From Macrobrachium rosenbergii (Eukaryota > Arthropoda > Malacostraca > Decapoda > Palaemonidae), in the NCBI RefSeq assembly GCF_040412425.1, contig NC_089749.1:36663070-36727069 (forward strand): a stretch of DNA of 64,000 bases, read 5' to 3'. Shown piece after piece: positions 24,349 through 38,100 of this stretch (position 1 is the first letter of the stretch; every line of letters starts with the position of its first letter). A program made the position numbers and the translations under genes. The notes under the pieces are model-generated. The model had not been told where the DNA came from, ran no database searches, and worked only from the letters and a program-made list of their open reading frames with translations.

Positions 24349-24352
<4 letters not shown>
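24010..24352 (+). mobile_element. Penelope-type 3' end fragment with hammerhead-like hairpin
   Basis: 'tataatattgtggattttta' at 24321-24340 is repeated in inverted form at 24014-24035 (taaaaatccacaatattata), and both copies abut AAT microsatellites. At 24259-24289 lies CTGATGA, a 7-bp stem GAACACC/GGTGTTC and GAAA, the arrangement of a hammerhead ribozyme core with one extra G after CTGATGA. Such motifs are known from the terminal repeats of Penelope-like elements. The link to the Penelope copies at 2-7 kb is by motif only. Confidence 0.5.

Positions 24353-24409
<57 letters not shown>
24350..24409. repeat. (AAT)n microsatellite
   Basis: About 60 bases of uninterrupted AAT repeats, directly next to the Penelope-type 3' end and to a Tigger terminus at 24410. 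Confidence 0.93.
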
Positions 24410-24410
<1 letters not shown>

Positions 24411-24608
24411 AGTAAAGACCCTGTATTCGCGTTCTCACGATTCGCGGACTCACGTATTCACGGATTTCTCTTTGGAACGTATCTACCCACTATTTGCGGA
24501 AAATTCGGCCATCCGCGTTATTTTTCACTGCGAAATATTCACTAAATACTGTATTTTCATCTCAATTTCATGACTAAATGCACTTTTTGTGATAAAACTA
24601 TTAAAATA

Positions 24609-24970
24609 CAGGAAGTGCCTGGTTTACAACGGGGGTTCCGTTTTTACGCTGCGTTGTAACCGAAAATTGTCATAAACAGAAAAATTGTTGAAAATTGACA
24701 AAAATCTTATGAAAATCTTACTTTTTATGCTTTGGGTTATTGAAAACGATGTAAACTGCATTTTTATTGAGTTTTTCATAAAAAAAACTCCAAATTTGGA
24801 TTATTCTGCCCTTTTGGAGCCATATTTCTTCCGAGGGACCAGCGTACAATGCATTGTAACCCCGGAATGTGCATCGTAAACCGGGAAATAATTTCTGATG
24901 AATATATCTGAAAAGTGTCATAACCTCTAAATGTCCTTAGCCGGACCCGTCGTAAACCAGGGACTGCATG
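24609..24970. mobile_element. Tigger-like MITE (362 bp)
   Basis: Left CAGGAAGTGCCTGGTTTACA; right, on the minus strand, CATGCAGTCCCTGGTTTACG; TA on both sides. Related in its ends to the MITE at 54533-54802. Confidence 0.75.
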
Positions 24971-25059
24971 TACTCAGGTAATGCTCGAGTTACAATAATT
25001 CGATTTTGCAATGGGGTAAACAATTGATACCGATACAACAATATTATTTTATAAAATAT

Positions 25060-25555
25060 TTTTAAATTTCACGCGGGTGCAGGCAGCAGCGTAATCAGGC
25101 ACTGAGAGAGACCAAATGACAATAGACAACTTTTCCTCCATCTCTTTATCCCATCTTCTAGTTAAAAAAAGTAAAAGAGAATGATAAAAGTATTGTTAGT
25201 AATGTTATACTCTTGTGTAAATGCATACAGCCATAAACAACGACCAAGAAACTGTTGTTTTGCTTATAACCAAATCGGATAATAACAGCTGTTTACCTGT
25301 ATTTCAACCATTGTACGGTAATAAACAATTACCGTAGGTTATGGCACAAATGACGTTAAGTAGAATAAGACTGATATATTTTTACATTATCCCTTATTTG
25401 CTACGGATGAAAGATCATCAAGGGAATATACTGCTAAATTTAAGCTGCAAGTTGTAGCTGAAGTTGAGAATACAACGTTCAAGCTGCTAATGACTATACA
25501 ATACTGTAAATTATTGTGCATTGGCAACATGGATGAAACTCAATCATAATTAAAA
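25060..25555 (+). mobile_element. Tigger fragment, inverted relative of 13140-13800
   Basis: 'gcatacagccataaacaac', 'taaatttaagctgcaagttg' and 'tggatgaaactcaatcat' are the complement of sequence at 13700-13385. It includes the HTH and the start of the DDE domain of the nested Tigger at 12773. It is cut off on the right by the next repeat at about 25560. Confidence 0.7.
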
Positions 25556-25564
25556 TGGGAGAGA

Positions 25565-25854
25565 AATTTTCGGCCGAGTTACCGCGCGGACGTAAGGAAA
25601 AAGTCTTTTTAAAAAATTCACCATAAATCAAAATATTGTGCTAGAGACTTCCAATTTGTTGCAAAATGAAGGTAAATGATTGAATATTACTAGAATGTAA
25701 GCGTTTTAGCTTACAATTGCGTTTTCTGACCATTTCAGTCGAGTCAAAGTTGACCGATGGTTGAAATTTTTTGTAGTCAACATACGTTACGTCCACTCGG
25801 TGCCCAACAGACAATTTTAGTCGACTTAAGATACGTCCAGTCGGCGTTTAAGGG
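25565..25854. mobile_element. Fragment of TTAA element P1 (one 375-bp unit end)
   Basis: Ends in GGCGTTTAAGGG|TTAA and carries the hallmark 'ttccaatttgttgcaaaatg' and 'gtcgagtcaaagttgaccga' blocks found in the arrays at 39.1, 47.4 and 60.3 kb. The left terminus is missing. Confidence 0.75.
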
Positions 25855-25864
25855 TTAAGGACAA

Positions 25865-26492
25865 CTGTTATCTCTCTCTCTCGCTTCTCTTGTAGTTAGT
25901 GCAACCTACTTATAACTGTTTCTCTATGTGTCTTTAACTGTACGGTAGATAATTTTAAATTGATTTAATTTTACCAGTACCGTCTACAAACAGTAAATGT
26001 GTCGTTCTAAGACAGAGAGAAACGTAGAGCATTTCAGAACAAGAGAAAGAGACAGACTAAAGAAGTTTTTAAAAATGAGGTTGAGAAGACTTCTAAAAAT
26101 AGATTGTTGGAATGGGGAGGGAGAAAAATAGTATACTAATCTTCACACTATCCTATATTCTTACGTCAACCATTTACAATATTTCTTTTTTAAGGGTAAT
26201 GTACACTATCCTATATTCTTACGTCAACCATTTACAGTATTTCTTTTTTAAGGGTAATGTATTAAACTAACTTTTAAATGAAATTACAGTAACTTCCGTT
26301 TCATTTAAAACTTAGTTTAATACTGAATTTCCATCTTTTGATATCGTAAAAATAACTTCTCTCTCTCTCTCTCATGTTATTCTCTCTGTCTCCGTAATAA
26401 TTCATAAATAATTCAACTTAATATTTTCAAGTAAGGGCAATATCTCTCTCTCTCTCTTGTGTTATTCTCTCTGTCCACATAATAGCTGATAA

Positions 26493-26554
<62 letters not shown>

Positions 26555-26556
26555 TT

Positions 26557-26614
<58 letters not shown>

Positions 26615-27178
26615 TTTCTCCAACTTATTATTTCTCTGTACATCTTTACCTGTACCTGAATTTTACCTGTACGTTTACAAAAACACTAGTGTGGCAAATA
26701 CGTTCTAAAACATAGACATAATAACTAACTAAAACATTGAGACATAATAACTAAGAGTTGTATTAGTCTAAATAAAAATGAAGTTTGTTCATGAAAAAGT
26801 ATTTCAGAACAAAAAGAAAGAGATGTAGAATAAAGAAATTATTGAAAAGAGGTTGAGAAGACTTCTAAAAATAGATTGGCTGGAAGGGGAGAGAGACAGA
26901 TATTCTTTCCAACTCTCTATTTTTATGTCAACCCTTTATTTCTTTTTTAAGGGTACTGCATTAAGCTAACTTTTAAATGAAATTACAGTAACTTTAATTT
27001 CATTTAAAAGTTAGCTTAATAATTTGGGAGCATGATTAGGGTTATATTTAGTGTTTAAACTTTAGAAATAAGCATTTATTAGCATTTTTAGAGACCGTGC
27101 TAAACTTACGTCAAAATTCGCCGTGCGTGAGGGATTCTGAAACCTAAACTTGCATAAGTTCTGGGTATGACTGTACTG
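25865..27178 (-). repeat. Repeat family T2, copy A (Tigger-like)
   Basis: Right end on the minus strand: (TA)CAGTCATACCCAGAACTT, matching the left ends of copies at 36.2-36.97 kb and 55406. Shared interior: 'ttaaaagttagcttaat', 'tttttagagac', 'tagaacgtatttgccacac'. It contains a palindromic block around 26260-26320 and again 26960-27020 ('cttttaaatgaaattacagt' followed by its complement). Confidence 0.6.
26497..26609. repeat. (TC)n microsatellite, split
   Basis: Two TC tracts (26497-26550 and 26560-26608) separated by 'atagttagc'. Shorter TC runs lie at 26360 and 26443. Confidence 0.93.
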
Positions 27179-27689
27179 AAAATCATTATTTTATCATAAA
27201 ATGTACCCTCTAAAAATGCTTATACTATCATCCTGAAACACTTATATATCATTTTAACAATTTCAATAGTATTTAATATAATTCTAATATTTCAATGGTA
27301 TCAATTCTGAGCATCTATCTTCGCTTTAATGAGGTCGGTCTGTCCTGAATGGAGGGGATAAAACCAGTTTCTCTCTCTCTCTCTCTGAGTTATGTATTAT
27401 TTAATCTTAGAGTATTATCATTATTATAATTATTACTATATTATTATTATTAATCTTAATAATATTTGAAATTAGTAAATAATTTATCATAAAAAAATGT
27501 ATTTAGTCATGAAAATAACATCAAAATACACTAGTTACTGAATATTTCCCGACAAAAATTTTTCACAAATAATTTACAGATATGTTCCACAGAAAATCCT
27601 GTGAATCAGTGAGTCTGTAAATCGTGAGGACGCGAATACGGGGGGTTTACTGTATATATATAAATATATATATACTGTATTAATATTAT

Positions 27690-28262
27690 ATAAAATGCCA
27701 AATTGTGAAAAATAAGGCTATATTTCATAGACCAAACTGTCTCTCTCCTCAGGTGCATAGTAAATGAGAAAAGTTACAGAAAAGCGGTATTTATACCAGA
27801 AGGTTCACTCCAGTTGACAATTTCTCTTTAATCTTCTTAGTTACTGGTTGGAGGAAGATTTTATCTATAATATCTGAATCCCAGGCACCTCGAGAGATTC
27901 ATTGTCTTTCTTTGTTTAATCAAGGCTGATTCCATCACCTGGCTTTTGAACCAACAATTACTGCTATAAATTATATGAGACATATTGTCGGTTCAAAAGC
28001 CAGATGGTGGAATCAGCCTTGATTAAACAGAGACAATGAATCTCTCAAGAGCACCTGGGATTCAGATATTCCAGATAAAATCCTCCTCCAACCAGAGATT
28101 AAGAAGATTAAAAAGAAACTGTCAACTGGAGTGACGTAATGGCTGACCTATGGACCTTCTGGTATAAATACCACTTTTCTGTAACTTGTTCTCATTCATT
28201 ATTTGCCTGAGGAGAGAGGCAGTTTGGTCTCTGAAATATAGCCTTTATTTTCCATTTTGGCA
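27690..28262. repeat. Large inverted repeat (two arms of about 270 bp)
   Basis: Arm 1 (27690-27955) and arm 2 (27990-28262) are reverse complements with moderate divergence: 'aggctatatttcatagacca' against 'tggtctctgaaatatagcct', 'gcggtatttataccagaagg' against 'ccttctggtataaataccac', and 'aatcaaggctgattcca' against 'tggaatcagccttgatt'. The spacer is about 35 bases. Arm 2 contains CTGAGGA...GAAA near 28209-28236. Possibly a head-to-head pair of Penelope-type terminal repeats. A long TA tract starts just after it. Confidence 0.85.
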
Positions 28263-28319
28263 TTTTTTGATGGATTTTTTTAACAGAAAATATTTCACAG
28301 GGCCCCTATATATTTGATG

Positions 28320-29664
<1,345 letters not shown>

Positions 29665-29870
29665 AATTTAGATCAAAGGACAAGTGCTGGGACCTATTAG
29701 GTCAAACAGTGCTGAAAATAATGTTGGGGCAGAAAGTAAAATGGAAGAAAGAATATGAATGGAGGTATAGTACAAGGAATAAGAAGGGATGCAGCTAGGG
29801 GTCGAAGGGCCACTGCAAAGAACCTAAGTAATGCCTACAGTGCACTGTGTGAGTGCACTGGCAGCACTAA
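29665..29870 (+). repeat. Dispersed repeat family R1, copy 2
   Basis: 'tgctgggacctattaggtca', 'atggaagaaagaatatgaat' and 'gctaggggtcgaagggccac' match copies at 6270 and 53275. It ends in 'gcctacagtgcact'. Confidence 0.65.
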
Positions 29871-30416
29871 CAACTTATGGGGTTCAACTGTCTGGGAAAT
29901 AGTAAAATTTTCACCCCAAAAAATGATTAAAAAAAGACCTCTGGTATTAGGCAGTATAATATCACACAACATCAATGGAGCAATGCAATCATGATTTAAT
30001 TTTCCTCTTCATACAATGAAGTGACTACCACTTACAGTATATATATGAGTTCTAAAGCAGTGTAACCAACAAACAAACTGTAATAGTAATTTGTATCAAA
30101 CCAGTAGCTTTCCATTTGTTTATAGCTGTAATGTATATCAGACATGATTACCAATTCTGTTCATGAGCTCATAAGTATTTTGAGGTAGTCCCACAGAACT
30201 ACCACAAAGATTAACAACCTGACTGATGATGTACCACAAAACAAGTAACAGTACCAGTTCTTGAGATAGTACACGAATTTTGGCGACATTTTTTCACAGC
30301 CACACACAAGGACACATTTTTCTGAAATATGATTTCAAACAACTGTGAGGAAATTATAAAAGATCTACTTGATTTATGCAGTCTTACACAATTTTTTCAG
30401 GAAGTATAATACTCAC

Positions 30417-30581
30417 TTTGGAGGACCTGAGGAGAATCGTATGATAGTTTCAAAGTCTTCATCAATGTCATCATCACGGAAGGTATTCTTGCTGTTATTG
30501 TTATTGTTACGAGAACTGGTAGAGAGTGGTTTTTCTTGATCAATAGTCTTCATTTCACCAAACATGCTGTGAGATGCTCCG
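30417..30581 (-). CDS. ARFGAP2/3: ArfGAP2/3 exon: acidic linker
   Basis: Acceptor ctttcag|CGG, donor CCAAA|GTGAGT. 165 bases; the first base completes a serine codon. Encodes GASHSMFGEMKTIDQEKPLS, an asparagine run (RNNNNNSKN), then FRDDDIDEDFETIIRFSSGP. The mix of 'F.dd..dEfe' and Ser/Gly matches the linker before the ISS motifs in this family. The Asn run is the only low-complexity feature. Confidence 0.88.
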
Positions 30582-30889
30582 CTGAAAGAAGAGAAATTTC
30601 TTTGAATTAAAATCAACAAAATTGTTCTATTCAGCTGTCAATAATACACCTGCTTTTAACTTATATATTCTGCAACAGAACTCATTTTGTCTGTGCTAGG
30701 TATGCTACTTTATTGTTTTTATAGGAACAAGTAAATCAAAATATTTCAATGACCTGTTGTAAACATAGTATTTTACTACAGTACCTGAACTAAAATCCAC
30801 TATATTAAAAACTTTTTTGATAGCGTAGCCACTGTTCACCGTCAAAGGAGTACCTCATGGTTCCCCCAGGGTTACACAAGACAGACCAA

Positions 30890-31040
30890 CCAATCTCAAA
30901 GAATTTTCTTATAGTTGGTCTTGGCCAGAATAGTGCTAGTTGGCACAGTGATACAAAGGATTCAGAACAAGAGAGCTCTATCTCCTGTCCTACAACAACT
31001 ACCTCTTTCTTTCATCCTACTCATGCAGATGTGACAACAT
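30890..31040 (-). repeat. Repeat shared with 55240-55405 (retroelement end)
   Basis: The complement of this stretch matches 55265-55403: 'ggccaagaccaactataaga', 'gttgtaggacaggagataga', 'cactgtgccaac'. It may be the terminal part of the YR/DIRS-like retroelement whose coding relic lies at 51.3-53.2 kb. Confidence 0.55.
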
Positions 31041-32480
31041 GACATATTTCACCTAGCTTCGTCATTACACTCTGGTCTGTTACAGAGCTCATGCGTACCC
31101 AGCGTTTGCTTCTGCAGTAGTGTTCGACATTGAATTTGTCGATCACCATAACACCACTCAAGCCAAGTGCATAGTTTTAAGACTCAGTGGAAAGTTTTAG
31201 TTTTTAAAATTTCAATGGGTAGGCTTATATTGTTAAAACTGGGAGCCAGCAGGTCTCCTGTAAGGCAAAAAGTTAGGCGTAAATCACTAGGTTAATGCTG
31301 TAGTTGCCATACTGTTGCTTTTTCCTGTTTAACAAAGCAATAAGTAGCATTAATGCAATAACAGACAATTTTATTATTGGAACTCATTAATCAATTACTT
31401 TTTTAACTCTGATGGATAATTTGAGGTTACCAAATGGGTAAAACCGGTTAGCCTAACTTCTTGCTTATGAAACATAGCGATGATCTCATTTCCCAATCAT
31501 GCTTGATTTAGATGCCACATTGTTTGCTAAAGCCTTTGTAGTATTCTATAATCAAACTATATGGACTTTGTTACATAGAAGTTCCACAGTTATTCTTTAT
31601 ATCGGGGTTCTCTTAAAGTGTGAAAGGAAATATACATTCATGCAGATCTATTTGTAATGGGTATTACTCTGCTGATAATAACATCCCAGGTGTTGGGAAA
31701 ATTTTGATGTGATGCTTGCCATTTCCTTAAGGGAATAAAAAAAGTACTTTTTGTACTGGTAAGCTTTGCCAAAACAATTTGAAGTTTCAGGGATACTGAT
31801 TTAATATAAATCTGGTACAATAATTCTGATTTAATATAAATCTGGAAATATGGCCCCAAAGCGGCAGAATAATCATAATAATTTTTGATGTAAAACTCAA
31901 TAATAATGTAATTTCAATGCACCCATTAAAATTAAAAGTAAGGTTTTCTTATGATTTTTGATTTTTGACGATTTTCCGTTATGACGATTTTAGGTTCTGA
32001 CGGCGCAACTAACCCCGTACCTGCTATATAACTAACTTTACCTGGTGCTTGGAAACAGACCAGTTTATCAAAATTTAAATGTATAGAAATACAATGTAGG
32101 GGTATCAATTTAGTTTTGTCTTAATTGAGCTTCCATGCATTTGTAAGTAAATCCTTTAAGGCAATGTTATTACAGTAATTGTGAATTAACATTTTAATAC
32201 ATTACTATTATTTTATGGACATGACCCACTGATCATGTTACCTAACATCATACCATGGACAGGTACTTATGGCCATGTATTATCATTATCATCATAATAA
32301 TTATTATTACTCATAAGATGAACCCTATTCATATGGAACAAGCCCACAGGAGCCACTGACTTGAAATTCAAGCTTCCAAAGAATATGGTGTTCATTTGAA
32401 AGATGCAACAGAAGGCAATGGGAAATACGGAAAGAGGAAATCAGTTATTAGAATGTCAGATAAATTAACCAAGTAATCAA
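31041..32480. other. Intron sequence, no gene recognised
   Basis: No supported gene. 'taaccccgtacctgcta' at 32009 resembles a Tigger-like MITE end, but I found no partner. Confidence 0.4.
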
Positions 32481-33572
32481 TAAATAAAAATGTAAGTAAA
32501 ATATTAAAATACAAGTTGAACTGTATTAGGGTAGCAAAGCACTGCATCTTTTCTTGAACTTCTAAATTTCCAATTGCACGAAATCCTCAGGGAGGCTGTT
32601 CCACAGTCTATCAATAAGAGGAATAAAGAGCCTCTGGAACCGAGAGGTTTGACAGTGAGGCATATTTACTCCATATTGGCGCTGCTGTTCAGTGAATCTG
32701 ATTGCTCTTGGCAGGAAAAAGGGATCATGGATCAATTCTGAACTTGAAAGAGCTCTGTTAAAATACAACTTATGAAAAAGTGACAAACAAGAGACCATCC
32801 ATCTATGGTCCATGTCATAATTGCTAATATTAGGAATAAGAAACCTACCACCACAAACCACGCTACCTAATAGAGATGAATCTCGGGCAGAAGCAGACAT
32901 CCACACCAGAGAACAGTATTCTAGTAAAGGAAGGACAAATGACCTAAAACAGGCTGCAATGATTTTATCACTATTGTAAATATATGAGGCTTTACGAACA
33001 ACACCTACCTTTCATGTGTCATTTGCTGAAACTTTCATTAGAGGTTTCTCAAAAGTAAGATGTGGGTCAAAAATTGAAGCTAAAATAGCTAAAGCTTCAG
33101 ACTCATTCTACAAAGTTCCATCTACCTGAACGGAAGGATGGGATGGAAAATCCGTACGAGATATGTCAATCAATAGCGTTTTTGTTTTACTGGAGTTCAG
33201 CCTGATTGATACCCCACTGACTACACCACTCACTGATCCAGTCCATGTCCCAATTGTGGTTGAGGGCAGCTTCATTTCTCATAGGCAGAGACTTTACTAC
33301 ACCCACAAGTGTTGTATCATCGGCATAGTGAATAACCTTGTTCTCCAGGCCAACAACCATATCAATTTGTACACACTAAAAATAACAGTGGACCAAGAAC
33401 ACTACCCTGTGGAACTCCAGACATAATAGGTCTTGGTTCACTAAAGATTCCATCAACAGCAACTTGCTGCTGCCTACCTGTGAAGATATCTTGAAGTGAT
33501 CCTAAAACATACACCCACTCAAGATTCTGGAATTTATAAACAAGTGCCTTGTGATTTACTACATCGATACGA
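32481..33572 (-). pseudogene. LINE reverse transcriptase, 5'-truncated
   Basis: On the minus strand from 33570: FDVVNHKALVYKF, then IFTGRQQQVAVDGIFSEPRP, GVPQGSVLGPLLF, and after a frameshift VIHYADDTTLVG, with the catalytic YADD near 33335-33315, then DMDWISEWCSQWGI. The C-terminal tail at 32906-32562 is open: FLIPNISNYDMDHRWMVSCL, ending RLWNSLPEDFVQLEI, typical of jockey/CR1-group non-LTR elements. Endonuclease and 5' parts are missing, as is usual for truncated insertions. Dead, with several stops. Confidence 0.85.
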
Positions 33573-33853
33573 AAATTCCACTTTCTCTACTTTCAGAATT
33601 CCAGGAGGAAATCATGAACAGTATCAAGGATGCCCTTGCTACTGAGTGTCAGCATATCAGAGATGCTATCCATGACTCCCAGGAGGAATTCAGGTCTGTC
33701 CTAGATTTAGAATTGGGTGTGACGTGTAAAAATTTCTCTTCCTTTAAACTAGATAGAGAGGCTGCACAGTCTGCCCAGGCAGAGATTGGTTTTCTCACCA
33801 AAAATTTAGGTCATGGGAACAGAATAATAAAACACCCAAGCCCAAAAAGAAGC
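33573..33853 (+). other. Unassigned open frame, possible retroelement gag-like piece
   Basis: An open stretch reading EFQEEIMNSIKDALATECQH, then IRDAIHDSQEEFRSVLDLEL. The composition is helical and charged, as in coiled coils. It directly abuts the truncated 5' end of the LINE on the other strand, so it may belong to another repeat. Not recognised. Confidence 0.25.
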
Positions 33854-35831
33854 TGAATCAGTCATCTAGATCCTGGTTGAAATCACAATGGGTAATAAAA
33901 GACAGCCTACTCACTCTGAGTGCCGACTAGTAACTCAGAATGTAGTATGGGCACAAATATCTGCCCCTGAGAATGATACTAACCCTTGGTGAGATGCCCC
34001 AATGTGCATCCTTTCACCAGATGGAAAATACCTCATTCACGAAAGGAAAACTATGAAGCTGAGCATTTAGAATTTCTGGGCAGAGCAGCCTTTCCCAATA
34101 CTGAATGGCACTTGGTTCCTCTTTCAACACAAATTCAGAAGTTGTCGAAGGAAACGGTTATCCTGCCTAATATTATTGCAATGCTGCCTAATAATATTGC
34201 AATGAAAGCTATACAAGCAATCTTCTTCCAGTTTAATGGAAAATATAGCACAACAATAATTCTAGGGAACCAATACCCTCTTCACAAGACACTAGCCTTC
34301 TGTTCCTTCACTTTTAAAACAATTAATCATGTGAAGAACCTCAGAATTATGTAGTGACTGGGAAATGAGAGTTAACTCTTTCACTGCAATAAACGACAAA
34401 AGTCGTTCAAGAGTATGTAATATCTAGCTGCAAAAAGACTACTTTTGTCCACTTCACCTAAAAAAATTCCCATTCTCCCCCATGCAGCCAACACATCTGC
34501 TCTTCTACTGCTGCCATCTGTTGACAGAACTGTGTGCCAGAAATAAGCGACTGAAAACAAACCTGTTCCTCCAAAGAATCCAGGATGTTTTCATCATTTT
34601 CATGTTGTGAAAATATGAAATTATGATATAAAACTACAGTGGCCCCCACTTTCAAGCGGGAATAGGTTCCAAAACCTACGGCAGAAATGCAAAACCCCCT
34701 CTAAATATGCTTATAAATGGCTTGTAACTGCCAAATACCTTGTACTCCTTAAACTGAAATGCTTATCACTGCCCATTTTAACATTTCACTGTTTAACTTG
34801 ATAGTTCAAACAAAAATACATCCCAAACCACCCAAAGAAACCTTTCATTACAGTACTCTCCTACTACTGTTACTCTTAAGTATGCTATATACACCGTTAA
34901 AATGCTTATAATTGCCTATTTTAACAGTTCATGGCCAAATTTGACAGTTCAAAAATATACCTTGAACTATCATCCCAGAACACCCTAATATCATTTCAAA
35001 GTCATGTTATAAATTAAGTATAAGCCAGCCTACAACTGTTACTCTTAAGTATCCCCTATCAATCAGATACGCAGGTTTTTTTTGGCCTAGTAACTTTGGG
35101 CATCATTCTGTGGATATAATAATGCACTGGGCATACATTTTACTACTATACTGATACTTTACTGTTGTAAGATGATTTTGAAATTATATTTACTGTACAG
35201 GTATGTATTTTAGGATAGTAGTACTGTACAGCATATCTAAAATGTGGGTGGTTTAGAATGATGGAACACGACCTCCAGAGAATGGTATGTTTGTACATCA
35301 TGTTAGTATTTATCATAAATACATTTATGATAAAAAAAATTATTTATACTACAGTAAGTTCTTGGTTTGGGTCGTTTTGTGGTTAGTCCTCACCATCTGT
35401 CATAAATTTATTAAAAAATTCTTGTGCCGTCATTCTCATAGCATAAAATTTTTCTGCGATGAGGTAATCTTTTCTCTCTCTTTCTTGTATATCAGTACTA
35501 TACTGTACATATCCTTTTAATGAAAATAATATGTAACTGTACCATAAACATAAAAAAAAGAAAAAATTCAGTTATTTCACGACAGATGGTGGAGGTATTG
35601 TTGCCATATTTTTAACTTTGATTTACTGCATCATATTTCATTACAAGTTTAGTTGACTATGATTATCACACATATTATAACAGTACACAAGAGAATATTT
35701 GATCACTGTTGATGATTCATCTCTAATCATTGTAAAAATATTTAAAAAGCAAAATTTCATGTAGGCAACACTCAACACTCTGTTCTCATCCCATCCCGTT
35801 TAACAGTGCCTGTGAAGTCATGTCCCCAGCT

Positions 35832-35833
<2 letters not shown>

Positions 35834-35921
<88 letters not shown>
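35834..35921. repeat. (TC)n microsatellite
   Basis: About 88 bases of TC. Confidence 0.95.
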
Positions 35922-35923
<2 letters not shown>

Positions 35924-36164
35924 ATAAGAGAAAGATTGATTTTTATGCACATATGTTTGTTTTGTACAGCATACTTTTATAGATAAACGTGATGTTACTT
36001 TGTCATTCGTTTTTTCATATTTTCCATGCTATATAATTACAAGTTTTTGCATTTCAATAAATGCAGACTGGAAAAAAAATGAAAATAATTAGCGAACATT
36101 TAAGGTACTGTACAGTATGCTCTATCATCCAAAAACACTACACTACAGTAATATATTTTCAAAT

Positions 36165-36974
36165 AGTAATACCCACGAACTTGCGTGATTCGAGTTACAC
36201 AAATTCACAGACACAAAATTTATACCATGTATGTGATACGTATTTTAAACAAACATCATTCCGTGATCTTTGAGAACTCGTTGAAGAGATGCTCAAGACA
36301 AAGCTGTCAGATATGTCAAATTAATATGACAGGAAGGGGGAGTGTTGCCAATAGCAGGTCAAAGGATTCCTATGTAATCTCTCTCTTGCGTAGTTAGCAC
36401 TCATACATAGCATATTTTACAACTTACTACTATTTCCCTGTACGTCTTTACCTGTACAGTAGATAATTTTAAATAGATCTAATTTTACCTGTACTGTCTA
36501 TGAACTGCAAATCCGCTAGTGTAGCAAATATTACGTTCTAAAACATAGAGACATACTAAGAGTTGTATTAGTCCAAATAAAAAACACTGTTCGTTCATGA
36601 AAAATCATTTCACAACAATGAGAAAGAGATGTACTAGAATAAACTAGTTCTAAAAAATGTGGTTGAGAAGATTTTCGAAAATAGATCAATCAGAAGGGGG
36701 AGTAATCTTCACACTCCTATATTTTTACTCAACCATTTATTTCTTTTTTTTTTATGTCAACCATTTATTTCTTTTTTTTAAGGGTAATGTAGTAAGTTAA
36801 CTTTTAAATGAAATTACAGTAACTTTAATTTCATTTAAAAGTTACCTTAATACTTTGGGAGCATGGTTAGGGTCATATCACAGTGTTTAAACTCTAGAAA
36901 TAAGCATATTAGCATTTTTAGAGACAGTGCCAAACTCACATGAGGGGTTCTGGCTCAGGGTATGACTGTACATC
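36165..36974 (-). repeat. Repeat family T2, copy B (Tigger-like)
   Basis: Left 'agtaatacccacgaacttgc' matches the complement of the right end of copy C (57.58 kb). Right end on the minus strand (TA)CAGTCATACCCTGAGCC. Interior 'gtctatgaactgcaaatcc' and 'acttttaaatgaaattacag' with its inverted partner are shared with the other copies. Confidence 0.65.
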
Positions 36975-36988
36975 TTATATATATATTA

Positions 36989-36989
<1 letters not shown>

Positions 36990-37052
<63 letters not shown>
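36990..37052. repeat. (GA)n microsatellite
   Basis: About 62 bases of GA, next to the T2 end. Confidence 0.93.
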
Positions 37053-37057
<5 letters not shown>

Positions 37058-37349
37058 AGAGATGATGATGAAGTGTTTATGTACACTGGTAAGCTGTTTT
37101 GTGATTTTGTGGGATTTTAATTTTAAATTTTTCTACTGATATTTTGCTGTTTACATTAATATCAATACTCGAAAATTAGTAAATCATTTTTTATCATAAA
37201 AATTTTTATTTAGTAATGAAAATAAAATAAAAATCCAGTAGTTAGTGTATATTCCTCTATGAAAAAATTCGCGAATTAGTGAAATTTCCCCCGCAGACAG
37301 GTGAATAATGTGTTTGATAAAAATCCGCAACAAAATGAAACGCGAATGT

Positions 37350-38100
37350 TCAACACGTATCTTTTATGACAGCAAACTGATTCCTTTCCCACAAAAAAAA
37401 TATATTTTTTTGTAGGAATTATATAATTCTCAACTGTAGTTTTGTTGCCTAGGATGAACAAGAGGCTGTTGTAGTTCTCCCAGGAAATGCTAATTTAATA
37501 TTTTGTTATATAATTACGATCTAATACCACAACACTGTATGCATATTTGATATGCAGAGCAATAATTACTTGCAATTTAACATTATTCTTGGCAAGGGAG
37601 TTTCAATTACAGAGCGTTTGTTTACATTCATCAGCTGATCGCTAGCCTGTTAACTTTCCCTTTCTAGCTTCCTCATAAGAATTCTGTATATTTTCATCAT
37701 TTTCATGTTATTTAATGATGTAATTATAATATACAGCTATGCTTTATGACAGCAAGATGTTTTCTTTGCCATATAAAACCAAAGCTTTTGCAGGGTTAAC
37801 ATTTCTCAACAACGTAGCATTCTTGCTGAAGGGGAAGGTTTGTTTACATTTGTTAGCCATAGTAAAGCTTAAGCTACCTGACAACCAACAGGCTTTGTTT
37901 TTTGATAGAATGTGAAATTAATTTTTCTATGTATAATTAAGATTTAATATCACAATACAGTATATATGTTTGATATGTAAAACAACAATTCTTTTTCATT
38001 TACTGTATGTTATTATCAGCAAGGGAGTTTCAGTTGCAGAGAGCAAGTGTTTGTTTATGTTCGTCACTTGATCACTGGCCTTTAACTTTCTCTTTCAGAC
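37350..38100. repeat. Two tandem units of about 427 bp
   Basis: 'tatgacagcaa' then 'gcaagggagtttcaattaca' and 'gcctgttaactttcccttt' (37365-37665) recur about 427 bases later as 'tatgacagcaagatg', 'gcaagggagtttcagttgca' and 'ggcctttaactttctcttt' (37744-38098). No coding role seen. Confidence 0.6.

Larger units (their letters stand above)
24410..27652. mobile_element. Tigger-like element T1 carrying several nested repeats
   Basis: Left (TA)CAGTAAAGACCCTGTATTCGC; right, on the minus strand, (TA)CAGTAAACCCCCCGTATTC. About 200 bases on each side align: 'ttctcacgattcgcggactc', 'gaaatattcact', 'catgactaaatgcactt'. Related termini lie at 47187 and 50529. Between them are a MITE (24609-24970), a Tigger fragment (25060-25555), a TTAA-element fragment (25565-25854) and a repeat of family T2 (25865-27178). 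No transposase belongs to T1 itself. Confidence 0.6.

Noticed and set aside
33573..33853. Host coding exon
   Set aside because: No splice consensus at either border in a matching phase, and it abuts a LINE truncation; left as unassigned.
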